Shown here: positions 1-8,913 of the stretch, one piece after another | Layout: each line of letters begins with the position of its first letter | How positions within the stretch are numbered: the first letter of the stretch is position 1 | From: Bacteroidetes oral taxon 274 str. F0058 | GTDB taxonomy: Bacteria; Bacteroidota; Bacteroidia; Bacteroidales; Paludibacteraceae | Reading direction: 5' to 3' | Length of the DNA stretch: 64,000 bases | Assembly: GCA_000163695.1 (NCBI GenBank) | Contig: GG774889.1 | Coordinates: 607,975-671,974, forward strand | The notes under the pieces: model-generated | Databases searched by the model: none | What the model saw: the letters and a program-made list of their open reading frames with translations, nothing else | What the model was told of the DNA's origin: nothing | Translations under genes and position numbers: made by a program

Positions 1-1
1 G

Positions 2-1648
2 CAGAGAGTACTCGAGGAGATTTATAAGCAATTCACCCGCAATGGTATCAACCTGCCTGCCGACAAACAGGCTCGTCTTCGGGAGCTAAACAAACAAATC
101 GGTCTCTTGCAGCAAAAATTCTCTAACAATATGCTTGCCGAGACCAATGCTTTCACACTCGTAGTGGACAAGAAAGAAGACCTCTCGGGATTGCCCGAAG
201 GCGTCATAGAGGCGGCTGCCGACGAGGCGAAAGCCACAGGCAACGAAGGCAAGTGGGTGTTTACGCTGAAAAATCCGAGTTATGTGCCTTTTATGCAATA
301 TGCAGACAATAGAGAGCTTCGCGAAAAAATGTTCCGTGCTTACTCTATGCGGGGCAACAACAACAATGCAAACGACAATAAGCAGGTGATACTCGACCTG
401 ATGAAGCTGCGTATAGAAAAAGCTTCGCTGCTGGGATATAATACGCCTGCCGATTTTTTCCTCGACAACTCGTTGGCAAAGACCCCCGACAATGTTTATA
501 AGTTGCTGAACTCTATTATGCCCGCAGCTCTGAAAAAAGCCAAAAGCGAGGTGGTAGAGATGCAGAAAATAATCGACCGACAGAAAGGAGGATTCAAGCT
601 ACAGCCTTGGGATTGGGCATATTATGCCGAAAAACTAAGAAAAGAAAAGTACGACCTCAACGAAGACGAAGTCAAACAATACTTCAAAATGGAGAATGTT
701 CGCCAAGGAGTATTCGACTGTGCATCAAAGTTATATGGTATCGGCTTCGAACCAATCAAAGATGCTTCCATCTATTATCCCGAAGTAGAGGCATTTAAGA
801 TTACAAACAAGGCAGACGGGTCTTTGGTAGGTATCTTGTACACAGATTATTATCCACGCGACAGCAAACGCGGCGGTGCGTGGATGAACAACTTCCGCGA
901 CCAAGAGGTGATAGCAGGCAAAGATATTCGCCCTATTATAGTAAATGTGGGCAACTTTACCAAACCGACTACCTCGAAGCCCTCGTTGCTCACTACCGAT
1001 GAGGTAGAGACTATGTTTCACGAGTTTGGACACGCTCTGCACGGCTTGCTGTCGAGATGTAACTACCGTACGGTGAGCGGCACCAGTACTCCTCGCGATT
1101 TTGTGGAGATGCCCTCGCAGATAAACGAAAACTGGGCTTTCCAACCCGAGGTACTCAAGACCTATGCCAAACACTACAAAACGGGCGAGGTCATACCCGA
1201 CTCTTTGGTACGGAAGATAAACACCACAGCTACATTCAACCAAGGGTTTATGACTACCGAGTTGGTAGCTGCGGCTCTGCTCGATATGAAGTGGCATACG
1301 CTCAAATCGGTAGACGACATCGATGTCATAGCATTCGAAAATAGGGCTGTCAAAGAGATGGGGCTTATAGACGAAATCATTCCTCGTTACCGCTCTACAT
1401 ACTTCAACCATATTTTCAACTCCGGTTACTCTGCCGGTTATTACGCATATCTGTGGTCTGAGATGCTCGAGAAAGATGCTTTCGAGCTATTCCGACAAAA
1501 GGGCATATTCGATGAGGCGACAGCTAAGTCGTTCAAAGAAAATATCTTAGAAAAAGGTTCGTCGGACGACCTGATGAAACTATACAGGCAGTTCAGAGGG
1601 CAAGACCCGTCGATAAAACCGATGTTGCAAGCAAGAGGACTGCTGTAG
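2..1648 (+). CDS. M3-family zinc metallopeptidase (oligopeptidase / peptidyl-dipeptidase), 5' partial
   Basis: C-terminal 548 residues of an M3 peptidase; the frame is open from base 2, so the gene starts before the window. The zinc site HEFGH lies at bases 1019-1033 inside MFHEFGHALHG, the M3 signature, and is followed downstream by the conserved SGTSTPRDFVEMPSQ segment carrying the third metal ligand (E of FVEMPSQ) and later by the substrate-side Tyr/Gly-rich NSGYSAGYYAYLWSE block. These enzymes are usually close to 700 residues, so about 150 N-terminal residues are missing. They hydrolyse short peptides; Dcp-type members remove C-terminal dipeptides. Without the N-terminus I cannot say whether this copy is cytoplasmic or exported. 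It is followed after 72 bases by a secreted protease on the same strand. Family assignment is firm, the Dcp versus oligopeptidase A distinction is not. Confidence 0.93.
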   Translation, partial: QRVLEEIYKQFTRNGINLPADKQARLRELNKQIGLLQQKFSNNMLAETNAFTLVVDKKEDLSGLPEGVIEAAADEAKATGNEGKWVFTLKNPSYVPFMQYADNRELREKMFRAYSMRGNNNNANDNKQVILDLMKLRIEKASLLGYNTPADFFLDNSLAKTPDNVYKLLNSIMPAALKKAKSEVVEMQKIIDRQKGGFKLQPWDWAYYAEKLRKEKYDLNEDEVKQYFKMENVRQGVFDCASKLYGIGFEPIKDASIYYPEVEAFKITNKADGSLVGILYTDYYPRDSKRGGAWMNNFRDQEVIAGKDIRPIIVNVGNFTKPTTSKPSLLTTDEVETMFHEFGHALHGLLSRCNYRTVSGTSTPRDFVEMPSQINENWAFQPEVLKTYAKHYKTGEVIPDSLVRKINTTATFNQGFMTTELVAAALLDMKWHTLKSVDDIDVIAFENRAVKEMGLIDEIIPRYRSTYFNHIFNSGYSAGYYAYLWSEMLEKDAFELFRQKGIFDEATAKSFKENILEKGSSDDLMKLYRQFRGQDPSIKPMLQARGLL

Positions 1649-1720
1649 TAGACAGCGAGAAATGTAATAGATACAATTATAAATCAAATCTAAAATAAAT
1701 ATACATATAACATATAAATT

Positions 1721-3853
1721 ATGAGTAAAACATCTATATTAAAATTCAAAAAACAAATGCTTATAGTACTGTTTGGCGTTCTTTCGGTAACAGCAGTTGC
1801 TCAAGATGCCAAAGCGGTTCGGTTTATAGTCGAACATTCTGATATTCAGGCTCTCGATGAATTGAAAGCCAATCTCGAAAAAACCACTCTATCGGTAGAA
1901 CAGCTAAAACAAAAGGCGAAAGAGATGAATATTCCGTTCGAAAGCGAGGTAAATGGAGTACTGTATCAGCTTGCAGGGTTCGAGGAAGAAACGGGACGAC
2001 CTCTATATTATGTTACTTACAACAAAGCTGCTGCTTTTGGTACATCTACAAGTAAACTGTATCCTGATTCGACTACGTTCAAACTGACAGGTAAGGGTAT
2101 GCGGGTATACGAATGGGACGGCGGGGGAGTCCTCACCACCCATCAAGAGCTTAAAGGGCGCGTTACTCAGAAAGATAATCCCGGCAAAACAAGTGATCAT
2201 GCGACCCACGTAGCCGGTACATTGATAGCTTCCGGTGTGAAAACATATAACAATATTAAGGGTGCGGCTAAGGGTATGGCTTATGAGGCTGAGCTCAACT
2301 CGTACGATTGGAATAGAAATTTTTACGAAATGGCGGATGCCACAAAAGAGGGGGCACTATTGTCCAATCACTCTTACGGATACAGTGCGGGTTTCGAGTA
2401 TTCTTATCGTTCCGGAAACAGAGGATGGCATTGGTTAGGTAAAGACTCCGAAACGGAGGATAAAAATTTCGGTAAATATAATTCGATTGACAGGCAATGG
2501 GATGGCATAGCTTATATATCTCCTTATCATTTGATGGTATTGGCTGCCGGCAATTCGAGAGGAGATGCTCCGAGTTCAGGTGAATCGCATTATGTACGTG
2601 ATGATGATAATAATTGGATAGTATCTACAAAAGTTCGTCAGAGAAACGGGGGAACACTTGGCTATGACTGTATAACTTTCGGTACGTTGAGTAAAAATAC
2701 ACTTGCTGTGGGTGCTGCCCATAAACTGAATTACCGAGAATACTCTCAACCATCGGATGTACGGATGGCATCTTTCAGTTCGTTCGGTCCGGCAGACGAT
2801 GGCAGAATCAAACCTGATATTACAGGTATCGGTGTAGATATTTATTCCTGCATTAATAGTTACAATTCGAGTTATGCCTCTTATAGTGGGACTTCTATGG
2901 CATCGCCTAATGTTACGGGGTCGCTTTTGTTGCTTCAGGAACACTATGGTAATTTGAACAACGGTATTTTTATGCGGGCGGCTACACTTAAAGCATTGGC
3001 GATAGCAACAGCTAATGAAGCAGGCAGTAATCCCGGTCCCGATTATCGTAGCGGATGGGGGCTACTTAATACTTATAAAGCGGCTGTTACTATATCGGAT
3101 AACGGTAAAAAATCTTTGATAGCCGAAGATACGCTCAAAAACGGTAACATTAATGAGATTAAAGTAAAAGCCTTGGGCACAGAACCTCTTAAAGTTACGA
3201 TATGTTGGAACGACCCTGTACCACAAAAAATGCCGTCGGCAAGTGTATTGAACGATAGAACTCCTGTGCTGGTTAATGATTTGGACTTGAGGATCAAATA
3301 TAAAGAAGAGACTTTCTTCCCTTGGAAGTTAGACCCGGACAATCCCTCTGCTGCGGCTACCAAAGGAGATAATACCGTAGATAATGTAGAGCAGGTAGTT
3401 ATAGAGCAGCCGGAGGCAGGAGCCATATATACCGTCGAGGTTTCTCACAAAAATAATATTAGACAAAGTATTGTAGGATACGGTGAGGCTGGTAATATGA
3501 TTGTGGAGATGGGAAGAGGCGGAGACCAACTCTATTCTATGATAGTAACAGGTATCGAGATTGGCAACAATACTACACCACCCGATACTATCGTTACCGA
3601 AGAGCTTGCCGATGGCGTACTGAAAATATATCCCAATCCGTCCGACGGAAAATTCACCATATACGCCAACAACGGCGACTCGCCATTGCAGGTGAGAGTA
3701 TATGGTATTGCAGGCAATATGGTACTAAACCAAGAATATACGGGTAAGCAGATAGAAATGAACCTGACAGGACTCAACAAAGGAGTATATATCATAGAAA
3801 CTGTCAATAAAGACACTAAGGTAAAACGTAGAGGTAAGATTATTATAAAATAA
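1721..3853 (+). CDS. Secreted S8 subtilisin-like serine protease with type IX secretion sorting domain
   Basis: A 710-residue exported protease. Residues 1-28 form a signal peptide (basic start, hydrophobic core, ending AVAQ). The subtilase catalytic triad is visible: Asp133 in YEWDGGGV, His163 in SDHATHVAGT and Ser392 in SGTSMASPN; Asn278 in LAAGNS is the oxyanion-hole residue. A beta-rich region follows, and the last 80 residues are a type IX (Por) C-terminal sorting domain: KIYPNPSDGKF, a central VRVYGIAGN strand and GVYIIETVNK before a basic tail. Known biology: such tails route proteins through the type IX secretion system to the cell surface, where the tail is removed. The regulator PorX of this system is encoded at 51.7-53.2 kb. 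The Asp box is slightly unusual in having three glycines after the Asp. The substrate is unknown. Confidence 0.93.
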   Translation: MSKTSILKFKKQMLIVLFGVLSVTAVAQDAKAVRFIVEHSDIQALDELKANLEKTTLSVEQLKQKAKEMNIPFESEVNGVLYQLAGFEEETGRPLYYVTYNKAAAFGTSTSKLYPDSTTFKLTGKGMRVYEWDGGGVLTTHQELKGRVTQKDNPGKTSDHATHVAGTLIASGVKTYNNIKGAAKGMAYEAELNSYDWNRNFYEMADATKEGALLSNHSYGYSAGFEYSYRSGNRGWHWLGKDSETEDKNFGKYNSIDRQWDGIAYISPYHLMVLAAGNSRGDAPSSGESHYVRDDDNNWIVSTKVRQRNGGTLGYDCITFGTLSKNTLAVGAAHKLNYREYSQPSDVRMASFSSFGPADDGRIKPDITGIGVDIYSCINSYNSSYASYSGTSMASPNVTGSLLLLQEHYGNLNNGIFMRAATLKALAIATANEAGSNPGPDYRSGWGLLNTYKAAVTISDNGKKSLIAEDTLKNGNINEIKVKALGTEPLKVTICWNDPVPQKMPSASVLNDRTPVLVNDLDLRIKYKEETFFPWKLDPDNPSAAATKGDNTVDNVEQVVIEQPEAGAIYTVEVSHKNNIRQSIVGYGEAGNMIVEMGRGGDQLYSMIVTGIEIGNNTTPPDTIVTEELADGVLKIYPNPSDGKFTIYANNGDSPLQVRVYGIAGNMVLNQEYTGKQIEMNLTGLNKGVYIIETVNKDTKVKRRGKIIIK

Positions 3854-3907
3854 AAGATTCGGTATTTGGAGGCTTCATTGTCGTCAATCTTTACCATAGA
3901 CAAAAAA

Positions 3908-5569
3908 ATGAAAAGATATAGTTTATTGTTCGGAATTTTTATGCTTGTTGCTTCCTTTGGTACTGTGGCACAGACAAGCGGCGAGAGAGTTTTTCTGAAA
4001 CCCGCCAAAGTACGTCATTATCTTGGAGGTTGGGCTTATACGGGATATTCCGCTATGTTTCACAATATTGCAGAGACATCTGTATGTGGCGGATTCGGCG
4101 GAGGTCTGGGTATCGGCTATCAGTTGAGAACTAAGGGTTTCCTCTTCAATACAGGTTTGGAGTTTGAGCTAATAAACTCTGCCACCCGAGTAAAAGATTT
4201 GGGTGGCGACCTCAGGGTCGGGGCTACCAATACTCTCAGAAATGACGGTACTCCAATAGATTATGTACGGGTAAAATACAAATACTCAGCCTATGACGAC
4301 TATCAGAGAGTAGGGCTGGTAAACGTACCAATACTTGCAGGTATGAGATTTGTCGGAGTATACGACTATTACTTTCTTGCAGGGCTAAAGGTAGGATTAC
4401 CCGTATTGGGATACAACTCTACCAAAGGGAGAGCCGAGGTAGAGGTTCTCGACGAAGTTAATCCGGGCAATTGGTCTTCGTTTTCCCGCTACGACGACTA
4501 TCGAACAGAGAGTAGAGGGGCTTCCACTTTCGGTAATGTCAATCTGATGGCATCTGCCGAGTTTGGCGTGGAGCTTAACCGCTGGCTCGATAAGAAGGAG
4601 ATAGCCAAACGCCAACAACAGGCAAAAGACCGAAAAAATCGTACCCGTAAAGGCGTCAGACGACAGTTCGAGCGGGAGACGCCACGTATTAGAGCTGCCG
4701 TATTCGTGGACTATGGACTGACCAATATCAACCGTAACGATAACAGCGGAAGCGGCTCTCCATCGACGCCTACGGCGTTCGATGGAGGTATGGGGCACGA
4801 TAAGCCTGTTTTGTTCGACAACCGAAATCTGCTCGCCACGAGTGCAGCGTTCGACGGACAAAGCAGACCGAGATGTGTAACTCCTTTTATGGTAGGAGTC
4901 AAAGGTTCGATATTCTGGGACGTAACCAAACCGAAGCGCAAATATTATCCGCCTACCCCTGTACTGCCGCCTGCTCCACAGTTGATTTCGGGTAAGATAA
5001 TCGACCTCGAGACCAAACAGGAAATTAAAGAAGCACAACTTGTTATAACTGATACTCTTAATAATACTCTGTTTGCGAAAAATCTCAGGGGCTCAGGCAG
5101 ATTCGATACCAAACTTCGTCGTCAGGGTACGTACAGAGTATTTGTAGCAGCCCCCAAATATCAGAGACACAAAGAGATAGTGTCGAACGTCGGTGATACG
5201 CTTATGGTATATATGCAGCCGATAAAAACAGGTACATCGTTTGTTGTAAAGAATATCTATTTCAACACAAACGATACGTCGCTGACGGCAGAATCGAACA
5301 AAGAACTCGACAAACAGGCTAAGTTTCTCAAAGAGAATCCTAATGTCAATATCACAATCGTGGGGCATACGGACTCGAGAGGCTCCGACGAGTATAACCT
5401 GAAACTATCCGAAGGACGTGCTGTATCTGTGATGAGAGCATTGATTGACAGAGGTATTGCTCCCGAGAGGTTAAAAGCAGAAGGTCGCGGAGAGACACAA
5501 CCCGTAGCTTCGAACGAGACCGAAGAGGGCAGAGCCGAAAACCGACGAATAGAGATAGAAGTGCGGTAA
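3908..5569 (+). CDS. OmpA-family outer membrane protein with N-terminal beta-barrel-like and C-terminal peptidoglycan-binding domains
   Basis: I place the start at the ATG at 3908, since MKRYSLLFGIFMLVASFG followed by TVAQ is a clean signal peptide; the frame extends 14 codons further up to 3866 without a convincing signal. The mature protein (553 residues with signal) has an aromatic, glycine-rich N-terminal half of outer-membrane-barrel character, a basic stretch (DRKNRTRKGVRRQ), a proline-rich linker, a carboxypeptidase-regulatory-like beta sandwich (SGKIIDLETKQEI onward), then an OmpA C-terminal domain in the last 110 residues. The OmpA domain shows IYFNTNDTSL, ITIVGHTDSRGSDEYN with NLKLSEGRA, and the closing GRAENRRIEIEV, which in the family bind peptidoglycan. 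Likely role: tethering the outer membrane to the wall. It lies 54 bases after the subtilase and ends before a strong terminator at 5595-5640. Confidence 0.88.
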   Translation: MKRYSLLFGIFMLVASFGTVAQTSGERVFLKPAKVRHYLGGWAYTGYSAMFHNIAETSVCGGFGGGLGIGYQLRTKGFLFNTGLEFELINSATRVKDLGGDLRVGATNTLRNDGTPIDYVRVKYKYSAYDDYQRVGLVNVPILAGMRFVGVYDYYFLAGLKVGLPVLGYNSTKGRAEVEVLDEVNPGNWSSFSRYDDYRTESRGASTFGNVNLMASAEFGVELNRWLDKKEIAKRQQQAKDRKNRTRKGVRRQFERETPRIRAAVFVDYGLTNINRNDNSGSGSPSTPTAFDGGMGHDKPVLFDNRNLLATSAAFDGQSRPRCVTPFMVGVKGSIFWDVTKPKRKYYPPTPVLPPAPQLISGKIIDLETKQEIKEAQLVITDTLNNTLFAKNLRGSGRFDTKLRRQGTYRVFVAAPKYQRHKEIVSNVGDTLMVYMQPIKTGTSFVVKNIYFNTNDTSLTAESNKELDKQAKFLKENPNVNITIVGHTDSRGSDEYNLKLSEGRAVSVMRALIDRGIAPERLKAEGRGETQPVASNETEEGRAENRRIEIEVR

Positions 5570-5594
5570 AATAAGCCGATTATACCCGATATAA

Positions 5595-5640
5595 AAAAAT
5601 CCATTGTGTTTTTAATTGTTACACGATGGATTTTTGTTTT
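5595..5640. terminator. Hairpin terminator between convergent OmpA-family gene and lpdA
   Basis: A 15-base arm at 5595-5609 pairs with 5621-5635 (one G-T wobble) around an 11-base loop. T-rich sequence follows on the + side and the arm begins with an A-run, so it can act as an intrinsic terminator on both strands. Confidence 0.85.
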
Positions 5641-5672
5641 ATGTCGATATTATTTATATAAACGTGTGTCGA

Positions 5673-7013
5673 TTAGGCAAAAAGAGTCTCCTTTATTATC
5701 TCTCCCACAGACGGATGGGGGAAAATCAACTTCTCGAATCGTTCGGAGGTCAGTTGTTGCTCGATTGCCAAAGCAGCTACGGCTATTATCTCCGACGAAG
5801 GATTGCCTATCATATGGCAGCCTACGATAGTGTTTCTGTCGTCGAAAATCAATTTGCACAGTCCGTTGCCACCTTCGTTCTCGGCTACGAAACGTCCCGA
5901 GAAGGTCATCGGCAGTTTTCTGACCGAATATGAGCGACCTTGGGCTTTGAGTTCGTCTTCGGTGAGTCCTACGCCTGCCACTTCGGGGTTGGTGTATACG
6001 ACGGCAGGTACGGCGTTGTATGCCATAGTGTCGGATTTGCCTACTATATTGTTTACAGCCACCTCAGCCTCGCGTACGGCAGTGTGTGCCAGCATAGAGA
6101 AAGCCGTTATATCGCCTGCTGCATAGATGTTTGCCTTTGAGGTTTGCATCTTGTCGCTGACCTTTATACCGTTCCTGAATGGCTCTAAATCGAGTATCTC
6201 GATGCCTTTGAGCGATGGTTTCCTGCCCACACACAACAGTATTTTTTCGGTATCGATGCTCTGTTCGTTGCCCTGATTGTCTGTGAAAAGTACTTTGTTG
6301 TTATGTAGCTCGGCAACTTTGGCTCCAACGAAAAAGTCTATTCCCTGTTTTTGGTATTCTGCGTGCAGCATAGCGGCTATCTCCGAATCTACCGGTGGCA
6401 ATATCTCGTTAGCCATCTCTATGACGCTTACTTTCGAGCCGAGTGTGTTGAATAGCCCTGCGAACTCCATACCTATCACTCCGCCGCCTACTATTACTAT
6501 CGACTGTGGCACGGCTTTTAGCTCCAATGCCTCTCGCGATGTTATGTATTCGGTTGTTTGCAAGCCTTTTATGGGTGGGATAGCTACCTCCGAACCGCAG
6601 CACAGCAGTAGGTTCTTCGCCTCGAACTCTTGTTCGTTGGCGAGTATTACTACCTTCTCGTCGGTGTGTTGTTTTATTTCGGCTTCGCCCACTACCATAG
6701 TAGCACCGCAATTGGTCATTTTAGCTCTTATTCCGGCATTGAGCTTACGTACTATCTTGTTTTTGCGTGATACTATCTTTTCGTAGTCGAATGTTGTATT
6801 CTCTGTACCGATTCCGTATTTACTTCCGTTCTTTGCGTTGTGATACAGTTTTGCACTGTATAGCAGTGTCTTGGTGGGGATACAACCCTCATTCAGACAG
6901 ACTCCTCCGAATGCTTTTTTCTCGAAAATAACCACATTCAGACCATTATGAGCAGCTCTTTCGGCTGCTGTATATCCGGCAGGTCCGCCACCTATAATAG
7001 CCAAATCAAACAT
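5673..7013 (-). CDS. lpdA: Dihydrolipoyl dehydrogenase (E3)
   Basis: A 446-residue flavin disulfide oxidoreductase that reoxidises the lipoyl arm of 2-oxoacid dehydrogenase or glycine cleavage complexes with NAD+. N-terminal FAD loop GGGPAGYTAA at residues 8-17; redox-active cysteines Cys39 and Cys44 in GGVCLNEGCIPTK; NAD-binding loop in VIVGGGVIGMEFA; second FAD motif IYAAGDI; and the C-terminal catalytic His433-Glu438 pair in HPSVGEIIKE, which together separate lipoamide dehydrogenase from related reductases. The Glu in CLNEGC (often Val) is a variation I also associate with Bacteroidetes homologues. The protein lacks an N-terminal lipoyl domain. No E1 or E2 gene is adjacent, so the complex it serves is encoded elsewhere. 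It is transcribed away from tnaA, with a -7 box at 7051-7058. Confidence 0.93.
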   Translation of the reverse strand: MFDLAIIGGGPAGYTAAERAAHNGLNVVIFEKKAFGGVCLNEGCIPTKTLLYSAKLYHNAKNGSKYGIGTENTTFDYEKIVSRKNKIVRKLNAGIRAKMTNCGATMVVGEAEIKQHTDEKVVILANEQEFEAKNLLLCCGSEVAIPPIKGLQTTEYITSREALELKAVPQSIVIVGGGVIGMEFAGLFNTLGSKVSVIEMANEILPPVDSEIAAMLHAEYQKQGIDFFVGAKVAELHNNKVLFTDNQGNEQSIDTEKILLCVGRKPSLKGIEILDLEPFRNGIKVSDKMQTSKANIYAAGDITAFSMLAHTAVREAEVAVNNIVGKSDTMAYNAVPAVVYTNPEVAGVGLTEDELKAQGRSYSVRKLPMTFSGRFVAENEGGNGLCKLIFDDRNTIVGCHMIGNPSSEIIAVAALAIEQQLTSERFEKLIFPHPSVGEIIKETLFA

Positions 7014-7050
7014 ATTTAGTATATTATTTTGTGTGTTAAAAAATTATCGG

Positions 7051-7058
7051 CAAAGGTA
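7051..7058 (-). promoter_or_regulatory. Bacteroidetes -7 box upstream of lpdA
   Basis: TACCTTTG on the minus strand, matching TAnnTTTG, 37 bases before the lpdA ATG. No TTG is visible at the expected distance. Confidence 0.6.
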
Positions 7059-7102
7059 ATGATTTTTTGAAGAAAATGTGGTCGTGGTGATGAATAAATT
7101 TG

Positions 7103-7110
7103 TAACTTTG
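7103..7110 (+). promoter_or_regulatory. Bacteroidetes -7 box upstream of tnaA
   Basis: TAACTTTG matches TAnnTTTG and lies 43 bases before the tnaA start. I see no TnaC-like leader peptide or attenuator in the short remaining leader. Confidence 0.6.
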
Positions 7111-7153
7111 CGGGATAAAAATTTGAATTTAAATAACAAAAAAATAAGTATAT

Positions 7154-8527
7154 ATGGAATTACCATTTGCAGAATCTTGGAAGATTAAGATGGTCGAACC
7201 CATCAGAAAATCGACACGCAGTGAGCGTGAACAGTGGCTGAAAGCAGCCAATTACAATGTGTTTCAGTTGAATGCCGAAGAGGTCTATATCGACCTTCTG
7301 ACCGACTCGGGCACAGGTGCTATGTCGGACCGCCAGTGGGCAGGAGTGATGATGGGCGACGAAAGCTATGCAGGAGCAACATCGTTCCGTAACTTGCAGA
7401 AAGCCATCGAAAAAATCACGGGCTTCAAGTATGTAGTGCCGACCCATCAGGGACGTGCTGCCGAGAACGTACTTTTTTCGGTACTCGTAAAAGCGGGCGA
7501 CTATATCCCCGGCAATTCGCACTTCGACACCACCAAAGGACACATCGAGAGCCGTAAGGCTTTTGCCGTCGATCTTACTGTCGACGATGCCAAAGATACT
7601 CAGAAAGAGGTGCCGTTCAAGGGTAATGTAGATATCGACAAACTCGAGAAATTCCTTGCCGAAAAAGCCGACAAAGTGCCTTTCATCATCGTTACCATCA
7701 CCAACAACACGGCAGGCGGGCAGCCCGTTTCTATGGACAATCTGCGTCGTGTGCGTCAAGTTGCCGACAAATACAACAAACCCGTTGTGTTCGACTCTGC
7801 ACGTTTTGCCGAAAATGCTTACTTCATCAAGGTTCGCGAAAAAGGCTACGAAAACAAGACTATCAAAGAGATATGTCTCGAAATGTTCTCGTTGGCAGAT
7901 GCTATGACTATGAGTGCCAAAAAAGATGCTATCGTAAATATGGGTGGTTTCATCGCTACCCGTAAGCAAGATTGGTACGATAAGGCTAAGGTATTGGGTA
8001 TCATATATGAAGGGTATTTGACTTACGGCGGTATGAATGGTCGCGATATGAACGCTTTGGCTATCGGTCTCGACGAAAATACTGAGTTCGATAACCTCGA
8101 AACCCGTATCAAACAGGTCGAATATCTTGCCTCCAAGCTCGACGAATACGGTATTCCGTATCAACGTCCCGCAGGCGGTCACGCTATCTTTGTAGATGCC
8201 ACCAGAGTACTCACTCGTGTGCCCAAAGAGGAGTTTCCCGCTCAGACTCTCACCGTAGAGCTTTATCTGGAAGCAGGTATCAGAGGTTGCGAAATAGGCT
8301 ATCTGCTTGCAGACCGCGACCCCGTTACTCGCGAAAACCGCTTCGGTGGACTCGACCTGCTGCGTCTGGCTATCCCGCGCCGTGTGTATACAAACAACCA
8401 CATGGACGTCGTAGCTGCTGCCCTCAAAAATGTTTTCGACCGTCGCGAGAGCATAACCCGCGGAGTGAAAATAGTATGGGAAGCAGAGATAATGCGTCAC
8501 TTCACCGTTAAGCTCGAAAGGCTGTAA
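7154..8527 (+). CDS. tnaA: Tryptophanase (tryptophan indole-lyase)
   Basis: A 457-residue PLP enzyme that cleaves tryptophan to indole, pyruvate and ammonia. The fold-type I core is clear: THQGRAAEN binds the cofactor phosphate, and Lys257 in MSAKKD is the Schiff-base lysine. The closest relative is tyrosine phenol-lyase, and some parts (AMSDRQWAGVMMGDE) look like that enzyme. Two positions favour tryptophanase: Asp125 in HFDTTKGH, where the lyase acting on tyrosine has Thr, and His449 in MRHFTV, where it has Phe. The sequence also matches my memory of the Porphyromonas gingivalis tryptophanase along its whole length, including the MELPFAESWKIKMVEPI start. It is monocistronic, with a -7 box upstream and a terminator at 8554-8597. 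No tryptophan permease is adjacent. Confidence 0.94.
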   Translation: MELPFAESWKIKMVEPIRKSTRSEREQWLKAANYNVFQLNAEEVYIDLLTDSGTGAMSDRQWAGVMMGDESYAGATSFRNLQKAIEKITGFKYVVPTHQGRAAENVLFSVLVKAGDYIPGNSHFDTTKGHIESRKAFAVDLTVDDAKDTQKEVPFKGNVDIDKLEKFLAEKADKVPFIIVTITNNTAGGQPVSMDNLRRVRQVADKYNKPVVFDSARFAENAYFIKVREKGYENKTIKEICLEMFSLADAMTMSAKKDAIVNMGGFIATRKQDWYDKAKVLGIIYEGYLTYGGMNGRDMNALAIGLDENTEFDNLETRIKQVEYLASKLDEYGIPYQRPAGGHAIFVDATRVLTRVPKEEFPAQTLTVELYLEAGIRGCEIGYLLADRDPVTRENRFGGLDLLRLAIPRRVYTNNHMDVVAAALKNVFDRRESITRGVKIVWEAEIMRHFTVKLERL

Positions 8528-8553
8528 TTCTACAAGTTACATATTTTTAAGAT

Positions 8554-8597
8554 AACCTGTATTTGTTTGACGATTAAATAAATACAGGTTGTTTTGT
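8554..8597 (+). terminator. Intrinsic terminator of tnaA
   Basis: Perfect 11-base stem (8554-8564 with 8580-8590), 15-base loop, followed by GTTTTG. A third partial copy of the AACCTG arm occurs near 8606. Confidence 0.8.
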
Positions 8598-8661
8598 CTA
8601 TTGTAACCTGTTTCTTGCAAATTAAAATAGATACTCTGCCGAGTAATTGTATATTTTTTTA

Positions 8662-8669
8662 TATATTTG
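8662..8669 (+). promoter_or_regulatory. Bacteroidetes -7 box upstream of the small DNA-binding-like gene
   Basis: TATATTTG matches TAnnTTTG. It overlaps the first possible start codon (8667), which therefore cannot be used, and supports the ATG at 8694. Confidence 0.5.
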
Positions 8670-8693
8670 CAGTGCAAAAAAGTATACTGTATA

Positions 8694-8888
8694 ATGTCGG
8701 AGTTTAAGAACAAGAAGCAGTTGAGGTCTCATAAAGTAGTGGTTGCCCTCAATGATGACGAAAAGATATTTATCGACAATTATTGTAATAAAAACAATAT
8801 AAAAAGTAAAGGTAAATTCCTCAGAGAGACGGCAATACGTATGATTTTGAAGCAAATGCACCAATATAGCCCTACGTTATTCGATTAG
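8694..8888 (+). CDS. Small ribbon-helix-helix-like protein, function unknown
   Basis: A 64-residue basic protein starting MSEFKNKKQLRSHKVVVALNDDE. The frame opens at 8667, but a -7 box covers that point, so I use the ATG at 8694. The layout, a short strand (KVVVALND) followed by two predicted helices (EKIFIDNYCNKNNI and KGKFLRETAIRMILKQ), is that of ribbon-helix-helix DNA-binding or mobilisation accessory proteins of Bacteroidetes. No relaxase, toxin or antitoxin partner is adjacent: its neighbours are tnaA and a secreted protein. It could be a remnant of a mobile element or a free-standing regulator. The fold call is inference from the pattern only. Confidence 0.55.
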   Translation: MSEFKNKKQLRSHKVVVALNDDEKIFIDNYCNKNNIKSKGKFLRETAIRMILKQMHQYSPTLFD

Positions 8889-8913
8889 ACATAAATTTTA
8901 AATAAACATAAAG

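Noticed and set aside
7160..8500. Minus-strand open frame of 446 codons opposite tnaA
   Set aside because: It mirrors a highly conserved enzyme gene codon for codon; the protein has no recognisable motif, and long antisense frames arise from the codon bias of the sense gene.
7154..8527. Tyrosine phenol-lyase instead of tryptophanase
   Set aside because: The positions that separate the two enzymes (Asp125 in FDTTKGH and His449 in RHFTV) are of the tryptophanase type, although other stretches resemble the lyase.
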